This document shows, one piece after another, positions 24,766 to 36,029 of a DNA stretch of 64,000 nucleotides (positions are counted from its first letter, which is position 1; each line of letters opens with the position of its first letter). The stretch is from Siphonodentalium dalli (lineage: Eukaryota > Mollusca > Scaphopoda > Gadilida > Siphonodentaliidae), in NCBI GenBank assembly GCA_032622095.1, contig CP136067.1, positions 126,329,030-126,393,029 of the forward strand, written 5' to 3'. Below the pieces are notes generated by a model, which was not told the origin of the DNA, searched no databases, and saw only the letters and a program-made list of their open reading frames with translations. The position numbers and the translations under genes are program-made.

Positions 24766-24895
24766 GCATGACTTGTCGTGAAATACGCCGATATAGTGCA
24801 TAGTGCGGTTGTGTAGTTCACTCCGCTTCGCGTCGTGAACTACACAACCTCACTATGCACTATATCGGCGTATTTCACTCCAAGCCATGCTCTAT
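24766..24895. mobile_element. Near-perfect hairpin element (130 bases)
   Basis: The arms 24770-24823 and 24838-24891 are reverse complements with only a few mismatches (TAGAGCATG...GAAATACGCCGATATAG, then GCATAGTG-GGTTGTGTAG). The loop is about 15 bases. It has the shape of a miniature inverted-repeat element or fold-back element. No target duplication was resolved, and there is no other copy in this window. Confidence 0.85.
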
Positions 24896-24899
24896 TTAT

Positions 24900-26770
24900 T
24901 AAGTATTATATATGTATCCTTTGTAGTTGGGTATAAACATTAATACACAAGAAAACGTCCAGCTATTTGCATGGAACTGAAGAATGTAAATGTTACTCGA
25001 ACAACAAGATAATCGATGGAAGTATATTTGCCGAAAGGTAGTTTTACACCAGCAACACCGTATCATCGTTAACACTGAGTTGTTGAGAATATTGTCGCAG
25101 AATGAAAGGGACGTCTTCGTAGCACATTGCAACGAGACTAGAAGTCTCAGCTGAAGAGGGTAGCCCCACTACAAAGACAGTTGACGACAGCGAATGTTGA
25201 GGCTGCATTCACGTGGAGTGGGACAGTGGGTGTTCAGGCAGCATCCACGTAGCTGGTTTGTCGTATCGATTCCACTCATGCAGTTTAGAGTGGGCCACGC
25301 GTTGGGGAAAATATTGTCTCGAGAAGCCTTATGCATGTCAAAGATCCACATACAATATAGCTTTGTTGATATCGCATTATATACAAACAAAACAAAGTAC
25401 ATGATATACAGGTACATCACGTTTAAATATTAAATATTAATACGAATCGCCGTTACAAACAACATTTTACAATTTCACTGACTGAACATGAAATCGCTCA
25501 TCTGACGACAACTCATTTGAAACACACATATCGCAATATTGTATACGTGAAAATGTCTTTCCTATTCAGTCCGGTTTCGTGATACCAGACACACTGGCGT
25601 GATAACAAATGTTGATTAAATAATAATGCCAATGTAGGCTTATTTCGTATTGAAACAGTCTCATATCGGACTGCTTTAATTCACGTAATTCAGATTCAGA
25701 TAATGCCGATTTGGGCTTATTTGTGTTCATGACATAAGTTCAATGTGAGCCTGATTTCATGCTTAACAGCCAAAATCGATAAACAGAGTTCAGGGAACGA
25801 ATATGCTATCTTTATATTATAGCGTGTAAAATAGCAGTAAATACAGTTTTCGATATTAAAAACGATTATATTTAAAGCCATTTGGCTCTTTGTGCTCCAA
25901 AATACACCTAATAATATTCACGGTATCGAAATTGATGGAAGCAAATGTGTAACTACTTTCTATGAGCAGCATATGTCCCACCAAGACGCACTGACGTCAT
26001 AGACAATGTAAATTTTAATACGATGTTTGGGTCCCAAAAAAAAAAACAACAGAATCGAGCGTTCTATTTCTGATATTGTAGAAATACAGTCTCACTCCTG
26101 TGTGAAAAATGGAAAACCGCTGGACAATGTATGTGATCATGGACATACCTGTTCATAGTATATGAAGTCGGCATATCAATTGTATATTTGACAACCTATC
26201 TTACATCTCCTTCCAAATTACGTAGATCATAATTTTGAAGCTAAATCGAATGAGCCATGTCTGTTTATGACGGAACACAAAGAAACCTTCACGTGTTTTC
26301 ACAATTTTATTGCAGTATAGCTTAAGTTTAATAGTTCGATTTCTTGTTTCAGCCAAAATCATTAGACTTTAACATACAATGTGAACTTCTTTTAGGCAAA
26401 TTTAGATTTGATAACGTCACATTTCGTAGGTGAGAAATTCAGAGATAACACATCATGTAGTATGTGCGGCTAAAATGATATATACATGCGACATATATAG
26501 GAATTATTGTAATATATTGGTGAACGCAAATCCGCATAAATAGTCCAGAGTGTGGATAATTGTTGGCACGTCTATACAGATAGCATATAATATGGACGAT
26601 AACACTGCATTTTTCAGAACTATGTGTATAATGAATATTCTAATGCACTTATGCCAATATACCTCCTGAAACATCACATATTTTCGGCGGGTTAATTATC
26701 GATAAACTGTCGCAAAGTACATGTATAGCCCGGTTCACCGCTTCAATGTTATATATTCCTACGTGCCAAT
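24900..26770. other. Non-coding stretch
   Basis: No gene is recognised. It holds the inverted dispersed repeat at 25874-25920. A doubled phrase GCTGCATTCACGTGG / GCAGCATCCACGTAG lies at about 25203-25253. An isolated TGACGTCA occurs near 25992. Confidence 0.4.
25874..25920 (-). repeat. Dispersed repeat, copy 2
   Basis: The reverse complement matches 2191-2240 over about 45 bases with gaps (GAATATTATTAGGTGTATTT, then TGGAGC). The family is unknown. Confidence 0.45.
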
Positions 26771-26774
26771 ATCG

Positions 26775-26900
26775 ACGTCAGCTGAAGTCCTAATCTCGTC
26801 CATGGCCAATCCAGATCCGATCACTGTTCCGTTTCTCTCCACGACGTCACCCTTACGCAGTACATGCCGACGACGTTACTAGCTCGTTGGTATATAAACA
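26775..26900 (+). promoter_or_regulatory. Candidate promoter with TATA box and CRE-like sites
   Basis: A CpG-containing segment has GACGTCA (about 26773) and GACGTCACC (about 26843), and then GTATATAAACA at about 26890-26900, a good TATA box. Transcription would start near 26925 on the plus strand. A truncated repeat related to the 27420-27586 hairpin starts just after, at 26947, and no coding exon was recognised. Tentative. Confidence 0.35.
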
Positions 26901-26946
26901 AACCAGCGGCGTCGCTTTTGTCGAAATTTGACAGCCAGTACATTCG

Positions 26947-26997
26947 CCCTGTATACATGTACTTTCAGAAATCACAAAACACCACACCGTTATAGCC
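26947..26997 (+). repeat. Half copy of the 27420-27586 hairpin
   Basis: CATTCGCCCTGTA, then TTTCAGAAATCACAAAACAC and CACACCGTTAT, matches the right arm of the hairpin at 27530-27583, with an 8-base insertion. The left arm is absent, so this is a single-armed relic. Confidence 0.8.
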
Positions 26998-27419
26998 CAT
27001 CACTATCATTGTCTCGTTATTATTTGACCAAATTTCTTAACATGAAACCGTGACAGACAAGGCATGAAATACTTCTCAATGAGTAAACAAGTTTCCATTG
27101 TTTCATTTCAACTTTAAGTTCGCGGTAAAATAAAAAACGCAATTTGTAAGTGGTAAACATCTGAACAAGACATCAGGTACATGTATAAACTAATTGTTGC
27201 GCATATTTATTTCTACTCGAGGTGGAAATTTTTCATCTTTCTCAGCATTTTTAACGATAAGAGCGGAGCTAATTGAGGGACTATATTTTATCCAGCGCGT
27301 TAAATTTAAAACAAAAAGTCGTGAATTGGCTGAGTGTTTTCTATGCCTGCACATTTCATCGATAATTACAAGACATGGGTGTGTCGAAATGACGTCTTAA
27401 GTTCGAAGATAATTAGAAT

Positions 27420-27586
27420 GGGGATAACAGTGTGGTGTTTTGCGAGTTCGGAAAGGTACTGACGAATATACTGTGGCAAATACCCGTTAATGGGCTCCGG
27501 CTCCGCTGTCGCCCATTAACTAAATTTGCCACAGTATATTCGCCCTGTACCTTTCCGAAATCACAAAACACCACACCGTTATCCCC
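27420..27586. mobile_element. Hairpin element with GGGGATAACAGTGTGGTG ends
   Basis: The ends GGGGATAACAGTGTGGTGTT and their complement (AACACCACACCGTTATCCCC) bound a 167-base hairpin. Inner arms (GGAAAGGTAC...GAATATACTGTGGCAAA) continue the pairing, and the centre (GTTAATGGG...CCCATTAAC) is itself palindromic. It is a complete fold-back element with no coding capacity. A half copy lies 470 bases upstream. Confidence 0.88.
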
Positions 27587-28196
27587 TAAATAAACCGATA
27601 TGAAAGTTTGGGCGGAATTGCCTTGTAATCCTGGAAACAAGATAGCAGTAAATTACTGACAATAGAGCGGCCAATAGAGGAAAAGGGTCATATGTTAGTT
27701 TAATGCACATTCATACAGAAGTGATAGTTATATACGTTTGGAAAGCTTATGTATTGCTCATTATGATTATCCCTGTTGTAGTAAGCAAACGTTGTAAGAA
27801 AATGTTGAGACTATTGTTGCCAATCAATTGGCTATCAATTTTACAACATGGTTCATATATGCCAATACAAATAAACCGCTTGCGCCCATGTTGTGATTGG
27901 GGTAGTCACTTAGTTCGAGCTGATTCATTCGCAGTGAGATCGAGCTATATAACAACCGTTTCCTGATGATATCAACGTCGGAGTATATTTGAGAGTATAT
28001 TCGTATTCGTCCTTAATACAATTTATGGTTTCTCAATTTATAGATTTTCTTGATAAATATGTAATGTATCGAAACCAGTTTCAATTCAGTCAATTAGATA
28101 AGTGTTTGACTGAAATGGGAATTAGTGTTTCAAAAATAATAGAGTAAAATGCGCCAGATGAATAGAGTGAACACGTAAAAGACAGGCGACGAAACG

Positions 28197-28370
28197 TCAT
28201 GATTCCGGGCGACGAGATATAATGAGCAACATGATAAGGAAGAAAGTGACTGGGTGAAATTGAGTCATGCGGTGCAGCGGTGCCGTTTCAACACACAGAC
28301 TGATAGGCATGATGGTAGCTAACGTCAAAGCGATAGCAAGCACAATCGACCGGAATGTATGCCGCAGCAT
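28197..28370 (-). CDS. Small hydrophobic ORF, possible but unproven
   Basis: Fifty-seven codons begin at ATG 28370. The N-terminus reads MLRHTFRSIVLAIALTLATI, signal-peptide or membrane-like, and a second hydrophobic run (FFLIMLLII) lies near the C-terminus. It sits in a locally GC-richer patch. There is no homologue I recognise, no clear splice site and no conserved motif. It could be a short membrane peptide, a first exon or chance. Confidence 0.15.
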   Translation of the reverse strand: MLRHTFRSIVLAIALTLATIMPISLCVETAPLHRMTQFHPVTFFLIMLLIISRRPES

Positions 28371-28837
28371 CGAAATAATAAATATTGAACTACAATTTTG
28401 TCAAATATCCTGACGGCGCTTGATGTATATAGCACACAACTCTATAGACAACGTATAACGTATTGATTCAATTTTGAAATATGAGCACAATGAAAGTGAT
28501 GTGATAAACGGGCGTCAAACGACCCACTCTCTATTGGTGCATATCGATTACTAACAATGTTTCTCAGCAAGTGACTATATAACTAGGAGGACATTAGTAT
28601 GAAACCTAACCCCTAAGCACCGATCAGGCATTTTATACAAATTTTCAAGTATGTATACAAATGAGTTTAATTCAAGTTGAATATTTGCCGATAAAACACG
28701 CATTATGATTGACTGAGGTCAGCTAAGGTCAGCTAAGATGTACTGTGTAACTCAGAAAGTGAACAAACGGTGTCGGAAAGTTAATCGATTCAATTCATGA
28801 AAGAATGTCAATGTCGCGATGATGTTCAGGTTGAGAC

Positions 28838-28947
28838 GAAGTGCCCAAACGTCAAAGTTATTGAGCCGGAACACCGAAGTGCCGAAAACTCCGGCACCGA
28901 AACGTCATGAAAACTACTGGTGCAGAAACGTTCAGGTGGCGAAACGC
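28838..28947 (+). repeat. Decayed minisatellite with CCGAAACGTCA word
   Basis: The words GCCCAAACGTCA, CACCGAAGTGCCG, CACCGAAACGTCATG, GCAGAAACGTTCAGG and GGCGAAACGC follow each other at 16-27-base spacing. A single further copy (GACGAAACGTCATG) is at about 28189. GGCGAAACGTCC-like minisatellites occur in many animals; that is from memory. Confidence 0.65.
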
Positions 28948-28949
28948 AT

Positions 28950-30760
28950 TTGCTTATATGCAATGTGTCCATGCATTTTATTTTCGGGGTGACGTAGACT
29001 TACATATACCTGGTATTCTCTAAATTTTGCAACAAAACAAAAATCTGTGCTGACTGTCTAAATACAATATGGAGGAAAAAAAATTTGAGCAGCGGAAAAA
29101 AATGTTTTTGGGTCCTCTTGACATGGCGGTAATTATATAGCTCAATATAGCCCAATTAATATTCCCTAGTGCAAGGACATATACATATATATCTTGCTTG
29201 TACAAGGAATTTTAAAATTTGCTTATGCAGGGCCAAGACAATAGTCATATCCTAGGTTTTACGGACCCTACACTGTATCCCTAATGGACACATTGATTTA
29301 GGTCAAAGTCAGTCGAGAAAAATGAGAACATTGGTATTTGCTTGATATTTTGTGAGCAACACTTCCGTAACAATTTAATGATAAGAGTTCCCCATCAACT
29401 AATCGCCCAACAGTTCATCCTTAGCCACGGACGGATTAAAACGCTATTTATTTCCCAGATAAGCGAACTGGTGTGTGTATCTTGACAAGCTTGTCAATTG
29501 CTTTCCGGGGTCAGCCGTGACTGCTGCGTGCAGTGGAGTGAAATATACATATTATGTAGTCTTTCCACACTTTCCATGCGTCTGGTTCTTATAATATGAC
29601 TATGTATATTACATGGCATTTCCATAACAACCGCGCCACTTTTATTTTTGACAGTAGGCGGAGCGTGAATGTGAAACGTACTCCACAAGATGAAAAGGTC
29701 AATTTCATCACAAAATCACAGTTTTGCCTTGGGAACCCACGAAAATGCCCAAATATCATCATTTGTTCTATCACAGGACCGGTACATGTGTGGCATAATT
29801 ACAAATCGAACAGGGAATTTTTCAAGACCATTATCTTTTTTTAAAGTTTACCGTGGCCATGGACCAGGGATTTGATGTTAATCTCAACACATGCGTGTAA
29901 CCGAACATAAGACCAACGTGTTGGTGTGTTCAGAAAGATAGCCTCTGTATAGGCTGTGTATATAATCAATATGTCATTTTTATGATAGCCGATTGTTTTA
30001 CTAAATTGCATGTGTATTTGTTGGTATGTCACCAAATAGCGCATAGTTTGAAACCGCTTCCAAGTTACAATATGCACAACTAACCGACCTATTGACAAAT
30101 ATCTTATTTTGATAAGGGGAATGGTGGGTTAAAAAGAACAGTTAATGTCATGCGTAGTAACATTGCATCACAAAATCGACAATCGTAATCATGTATGATG
30201 GTATTGACATTTGGTTGATTTCTTAACAGGGACTACAGATGGTCTCTTTGAAATTTCAGTCTGCATCTCCTTGAACATGACCAAATGTCCCAAGTTCCCG
30301 AAATTCCATTTCCCCCTCCTTGAGTTTGATTTAACTAACTGGTTATAATTTCAGTCCAAATTTTTACCCAAAGTACGAAAATATACGACAGTTGGTTATA
30401 AGGAAATACTGTCCTTATAATACTGCTTGGAAAATCAAGCTATGAGTAATATTTCAACATAGTTCTGTGTGAAATATCCAACTGATGTTGAGTCAGGCAT
30501 GACATTTCCAACTGTTGAAAACTTTGACAGTGAGACCCGTCGCCGCGTCCCCGTTTATGGACGACCTTAACCTTTATAAAATGATCGATCCATACGAGTT
30601 ATAAATATTATCATGTTCGGGTGATTGTTATTGAAGTTCACTTACATCAATAATATTAATGACTCCAGTCAGATAGATGCACTTACCGGAATAGCGCCTA
30701 ATTTGAAAATGCCAGGTTGAACCATTTTAGGTATATAATAAATTGTTTAGTTGACTAAAT
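28950..30760. other. Non-coding stretch
   Basis: No gene or strong repeat is recognised. TCAGGCATGACATTTCCAAC (30493-30512) recurs at about 39896-39915 and is probably a relic of a dispersed repeat. Confidence 0.4.
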
Positions 30761-31012
30761 TAGTAGTGCCATTTTAAGACATCTGAGGTAAACGGGACAT
30801 ATCTAATATATCCCCGGGTCAAATTACTCATATGTACATATGTTCAGATCCGATGATCCAACCGTTTGAACGCCTCTAGCAAAATATATAGCGCATAATT
30901 ATTAGTGCCATTTTAATACATCTGCAGTAAACGGGGCTTATCTAGTAATGCTCCCCGAGTCAAATTACCCATTATACACACGTTGATATGATGGTCCAGT
31001 CGTTTGATCGGC
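30761..31012 (+). repeat. Tandem duplication, period about 137
   Basis: Two units share TTAGTGCCATTTTAA-ACATC, GTAAACGGG, ATCTA, TCCCCG-GTCAAATTAC and CCGTTTGA or CGTTTGA. Each runs to a similar end, near 30880 and 31005. Divergence is moderate, so the duplication is old. Confidence 0.7.
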
Positions 31013-31241
31013 TATATATACCCAAAATGGTTGCAAGCTGGTCTGTGAAAAAAGAGACACGGGGATAAATTGACACGTAGTCTGTCACGAGGTAGACACC
31101 GTTGACGTCAGTCGTCTTAAAGGGGCAAACATGAGCAGTAAATTAGCTAAAAAGAGAGTCGGAAATCTACAGCGTATAAGACATTCCACCAAAAGTAGTC
31201 AGTTTAAATTATATCTTTGGATGTTTTATTAAATGAAATGT

Positions 31242-32005
31242 TTAATCATATCTTTGATAATCTTGTCTAAATGTAAGTGAATTGTTAAATTTCCAAAACC
31301 ATTTCCCTTGTTTTATCGCACTGACGCGGAGTTCGAGAGTAATAATCGAGTGATCAGATCTGTAACTAAGTGATAGTTTAGCAATATCTGAAGTCAGATT
31401 GATCAGATCAGACGATACAAAGAAAACGTCAAGACGGGCCATTTTGAGTGGGCGTGTTATCCGCCAGGTGAAACGTTATGTATCTGGATTATTGACTCGC
31501 CATGGATCTGTTAGTTTGAGGCTGTCGGCTAGTTTGTTATCGGATATCTTTGCTCTTGGGTTGTTAACGTGTTCGTAGTGATTTGTGTCTAGGATTTGAT
31601 TTTGCACAAGATTCCAGTCACCACATAAAACGATATGTGTATTACCAAGTTCCTTTATGTGTCCGAACAGGCTATCGTAACATTTCGGAATGTCTTCTTT
31701 TGGGTCGTATACTGTTTCTGACGTAAAGGTCTTCAATTGTGGTGTCAACTATTATATAATTACCGTCTTCGCCGCATTTAGAGTTATGCACCTTATGTTG
31801 AAGTGTGGTTTTCAATAGGATAGCTCTCCCTCTCGAGTGCGAGGTGAAGAGACAAAGCAGCATTCAAATCCCCATTCAGATCATATTGTGTTCGTGTGAA
31901 ATGCATGTCTTGAAGGCAATATATTGTTCCGTTGAGTGATTTAAGATTCAGCAGTTGACATTTTAGCAGACGACAAGGATATGTGTTCGACACCAACCTT
32001 TCTCT
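31242..32005 (-). pseudogene. LINE ORF2 endonuclease domain (Tx1/L1-like)
   Basis: Across three frames the minus strand gives an ordered APE-type endonuclease. YCLQDMHFTRTQ is the metal-binding acidic motif. Then come GRAILLKTTLQHKVHN, NYIIVDTTIEDLY, HIVLCGDWNLVQNQ (the GDWN motif at about 31622-31611), KLTDPWRVNNPDT, ARLDVFFVSSDL and LSLSYRSDHSIITLEL (the SDH catalytic histidine), ending in GKWFWKFNNSL. This matches endonucleases of Tx1-clade L1-type LINEs, which nick target DNA to prime reverse transcription. Frame changes near 31750 and 31850 and a stop near 31475 show it is dead. The reverse transcriptase that should follow (below 31240) is absent. Confidence 0.88.
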
Positions 32006-32640
32006 ACAGAAGCAAAACTAGCGGAATATTGCTGTAACAAAATAATGTTGATACAACATTTTAGAGTAAAGCACAATAGTAAATTGAAATGATAAACGCA
32101 TGCATTCATATACAAACGAACAATACGATTGCATAATCATCCATACATATATCATACACATGTTAGGGGTAGGGGTCAGAGAGGTGGATGTTTACTTTTC
32201 TAGTTTGGTTGTGTCTCAAGTACTTTCCCGTTTGCCGGACCGCGATCTTGCAATTGGAAGCTTATGTCCTTGTCTAATATTAAATCATATTTAAGTCCAC
32301 TGTATTTATGTTTATACACGCACCAGTGTTTCATCGACGAGTATGATACGAATGCCGAGACTGTAGTTTATTGAGTGAATGAGTCTAATCTGGAATTACC
32401 ATAATTTATTCTGGAGTATGCAATAACCCTACTAACCGGTATGCCAATTGTACCAAACGGAACATCAACAACTCAGAATCAGAATTAACAACCAACAAAT
32501 GTTAGCATTTCTGGAGGAATAAAATGGTAGTTTTCTGAATTTCCCCAAGTGCCGAGCCGCCATCTTGGATTTGTCAACGCATAAGTGAATAAGATCACTG
32601 GTTATATACAACTCAAAAGGCAATAGCCTAAACACCAAAT
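32006..32640. other. Spacer between two head-to-head LINE fragments
   Basis: No coding homology is seen. The sequence separates the 5' side of the ORF2 relic (minus) from the 5' side of the ORF1 relic (plus), so it contains at least one LINE border or 5' untranslated region. Confidence 0.4.
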
Positions 32641-34156
32641 GGACTTTATGATGGTGACCAACAAGAGGAAGGAGGGTCGATCGCGAGCAAAGAAAGCTCT
32701 CAAATTCGAGGAAACGTGTCCCAAAATTAAGAAACGTCTGCTAGTGAGACGGACGACAGTATGCGACGTTCCCCGAAAGATATAAGACGACTATTGATAA
32801 ACATGTGGAGATGATTGTAGCGCACGCTTCCACACCGAACATATCAAAATCCGTGTCGGCTCACATGTTCATACAAACTCAGACTCTAGTAAAACCAATA
32901 GAGAAACTGTCGGAAGAATATAAAGACCATTTTCAAAAGATGTGTGAAAAACAAGAAAATCGCGAGCAAATTCTACTTAATAACATTTCAGAAATGGACG
33001 GCAAAATCGAGGATAAATTATGTGCCATAATGGACACGGTTGATGAAAAAATTCACATTCCGAAATCTGATCAAAACTCTGAGTGACAACATAAATAAAC
33101 TGGAACAGAAGGTGACAGATTTAGAAACCTCAAAGATAATTATTGAAGAAACAATCGAGTCTCTAGTGCGACACTACGCAAAGCGATGGGGAGGATTGCT
33201 ATGACCAGTAGTCCATAAACGTCATCTCTTGGAACAATACACGAGGAAAGATAGCATTCGCATTAAACAGGTCGGGCAATTCCCAAATATAGCTACAATA
33301 GTTATATGTATAGCTATTGTAGATACCTTACTATCGTAAAGCAATATTTTACCAATTTGCATTACATGCAAGCATTACCGCGAGCTATTGCAACTAAGGG
33401 TGGGGGTATTATGTTGTTACACGTTATGAAACCACTGCCGATGACATTTCGGTTGCACCAGCTTGCGGAATATCCGAGAAGCATAGCTAAGCACATGCAT
33501 CTGTTTATAAATATGTTATGCTATGTGATATGGGACACGGATCCATTCAGATATAATACATTCTTTTTCTATTTACATGTAGGTACAGTTGTCACGAAAA
33601 AGTTCGAACAGTTTGTTAATTATAAAATTACATGGAAATGGCAAACAATATGAATTTACTAAGAGTATACTCAAACCACGTTCTTGTATATTTAAATGAC
33701 TGTTTCTTGGATTGGGTTATATCTCTTCAACCTGGTCCATCCATCATCAATAACCATATGTAACTACAATAGCTACATATAGCTATTGTCGCTATATCTG
33801 GGAATTGCCAGACCTGTTGAAGGTATAACCGAAACTGAAGGCGAGACCTACTAAGTTATGATAACAAAAAGTAGCGAACGAGATAAACGGAACACTGGGC
33901 ACCAAACTTACAGTTTGCGAGAAGTTTATTGCTCACCGTCTGGGCAAACCCGTCACTGAATCGAAAGAACGCAAACAACCCGGTGGTAGTGACAACAAAC
34001 TCCACGCGAGTGACGAAACTCGACGTTCCCTACTCGAAAAGAAGACGACAGCGACAAAACAAGTTAAAACGGGCGAACTGTCACATATCAGACCATGATC
34101 ACGCGCTATACTATAGTATTAACGGTTACTGTGAAAAAAGTGATGATAATTGCTAC
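32641..34156 (+). pseudogene. LINE ORF1 relic (Tx1/L1-like), interrupted by a transposon
   Basis: The start is basic (FMMVTNKRKEGRSRAKKALK). A coiled-coil region follows at about 32900-33170 (KMCEKQENREQILLNN and, after a frame change, LSDNINKLEQKVTDLE). An RRM-like start (LEQYTRKDSIRIKQV) ends at about 33271. After an inserted element (33271-33813) the reading resumes with EGITETEGE, GTLGTKLTVCEKFIAHRLGK and NPVVVTTNSTRVTKLDV. Together these are the coiled coil, RRM and C-terminal domain of an L1/Tx1 ORF1 protein, an RNA chaperone in LINE particles. Several frameshifts and stops show it is inactive. ORF2 should follow after 34156 but is not seen. Confidence 0.82.
33271..33813. mobile_element. 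Inverted-repeat transposon inside the LINE ORF1 relic
   Basis: The left end reads GTCGGGCAATTCCCAAATAT followed by AGCTACAATAG. The reverse complement of the right end reads GTCTGGCAATTCCCAGATAT followed by AGCGACAATAG. The arms are about 33 bases with three or four mismatches, plus a second nearby word (CTACAATAGCTA). Both arms are preceded by AACAG, so the border may lie a few bases further out. The interior (about 470 bases, AT-rich) contains an open frame of 115 codons without a recognised domain. ORF1 reading stops at one end and resumes at the other, which confirms an insertion. Confidence 0.8.
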
Positions 34157-34985
34157 TGAATGCGTAAGTGATATACTATCAGTATGTGGACTAAAATGTC
34201 GCGCTACAATAACACAGGTATTAACAAGTTGACACGTTAATAAACAATACGTTGGTTATACTTTCATAAACAAGTGATATTATGTGACATCTGTGATATG
34301 ATGTGAACACAAAAACAGTTCTAGTATGCACTTTCACAATTCCCCCAGGTTTCACATCCCTTCGCCACAGTACCAATGTACTGAGTTGTCGCGGGGTCCA
34401 CGGAGGTTTGAAGTGATGACACATTTATTCCATGTTTTAAATTCTAACTTTCTAATATTATTGTTATATGTAGGATCATGGTATATACAATATACACACG
34501 TAGTTCTTTCGAATACCAAATGTACAACACTAGTTGGATTGATGATATACCACATTGGCTCAAGTTCGTGCGGTAAATTATCAATCCGACTCATGTGTGT
34601 TCAATACGTACCCTATACACGACGGCTCTAACAGGCTCCGCGTTGGCTCAAATGTCACTTTTGTCAAATGTTTTGCCAAATTTAATTATTTATTTTTCAA
34701 AATTATTGTAGATTTTGTCAAATGATTTAACTAAAATTAACTAACATGCATAACGAATACGAAACCTGTGGAACAGTACTTTAGTTGTCCATAGTCACTA
34801 AACCAAGTCTCGACTCATGAGGCCTCGATGGATGTAGGTTTATATACTTGGGGAAATAAAATTATTATTATATTACAGATAAAGGCGTACTATGGACTTG
34901 TTCGTGTTCGCGAGACTGATAAGTTGGTACTCAGACGCTATGCCAACATGAGGAATGGAGCCGAAATAAAACATAAATCGACCAT
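34157..34985. other. Non-coding stretch
   Basis: Nothing was recognised apart from TTATATACTTGGGGAAATAA (about 34841), which recurs with changes at about 35849 (TTATAATACTTGGGGAAAAT). Confidence 0.4.
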
Positions 34986-34989
34986 ATCA

Positions 34990-35220
34990 CTCCAGAGAAA
35001 ACATCGTCTGAACTACGCTCAATTGTAAATATTTACATCTCGATTCGGGACGCAACTATCGCCGATAAACTCATACAAATTATTTCGACATTGAGAGCCA
35101 TTGCATTCAATTAATGTATAAGAATGGAGGTTTGTTTTGTCAATTTGGATAACCATTTGTAGAAATAACAACTTTGAGCAAGAGTATTCTCCATTTATAT
35201 TTGTTTCACATCACTTTAAA
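34990..35220 (+). repeat. Dispersed repeat, copy 1 of a 230-base family
   Basis: The segment aligns along its length with 39490-39730 at roughly 80% identity by eye, with shared words AGAAAACATCGTC, CTCAATTGTAAATATTTACA, GCAACTAT-GCGATAAAC and ACTTTGAGCAAGA. No terminal structure or coding potential is evident. Confidence 0.7.
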
Positions 35221-35426
35221 TGAGACTGTTGCTCGAATCAACTCGTTACACATAATTGCTAACACATCTGTAAATTATGTTAATGAGTTATGGAGATCAG
35301 GTGCTCGCCTGAACTCATTACTAGCGGTCTGCTAACTAGATTGAGCTAATTATATAAATCGTTGGTGTACTTACATATATAATACCCTTTTTTATTACCG
35401 AAATAGCTATATATAGCTCATGAGCG

Positions 35427-35493
35427 TCTGGAAAGAAATATCGAATTCTCACGGCTACAATGTGCGAGTGAAAATTTGAGATTTCTTTCCAGA
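35427..35493. repeat. 67-base imperfect hairpin
   Basis: TCTGGAAAGAAAT at the left pairs with ATTTCTTTCCAGA at the right, and the pairing continues through TCTCAC / GTGA towards the centre. It has the size of a short fold-back relic. Confidence 0.65.
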
Positions 35494-36029
35494 GATTTTT
35501 CTGGTATATGCAGTTTATTTAGACTCACAGTTGATAAATGTAGTTCACGAAAGAGCGCACGTGTCAGTGTTTACAAACAGGAAATAGCTGATGGACCTTA
35601 AGTTTAAATTGACATGAACGCTGTAACACGTAATGACCACTCAGAAGACCTTGGTAGCTCGTGTTAGTTTCAAGCTGTACTGTGAAATATCGGAACCTAC
35701 AGTTAAAGAATAGAACGTGATGTCGCTGTAGATCCAAAGAGACGGATACAACAATTTACGTGTCTGTAATTTGTCGCTATGTTATAGACAAACATATAAT
35801 GTAATGCTTTATTCCGACCATCAAACACTAGCTGTAATGATAATAGGTTTATAATACTTGGGGAAAATAAAATTATAAAAATATATACATCAATTTGGGT
35901 TTCATATAATTGAGTTTTATAGTTCAAGCTGAAATGGGTACAGAGAATAGATTGGTATGGAAATTGGTATATATATATCCCTTTCATGGCGGGAGCTGCG
36001 CTGACTCAATATGACAGAACCTGTACCAC

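Noticed and set aside
24519-24821. Protein with a 12-residue repeat (LLNVSLSKPHYN)
   Set aside because: It is the translation of a 36-base minisatellite that stays open only because the period is a multiple of three; it then runs into a hairpin element.
24766-24895. Hairpin as a rho-independent terminator or microRNA precursor
   Set aside because: Arms are too long and the context is eukaryotic. Without small-RNA data a mobile hairpin element is the simpler explanation, given several unrelated hairpins of this type nearby.
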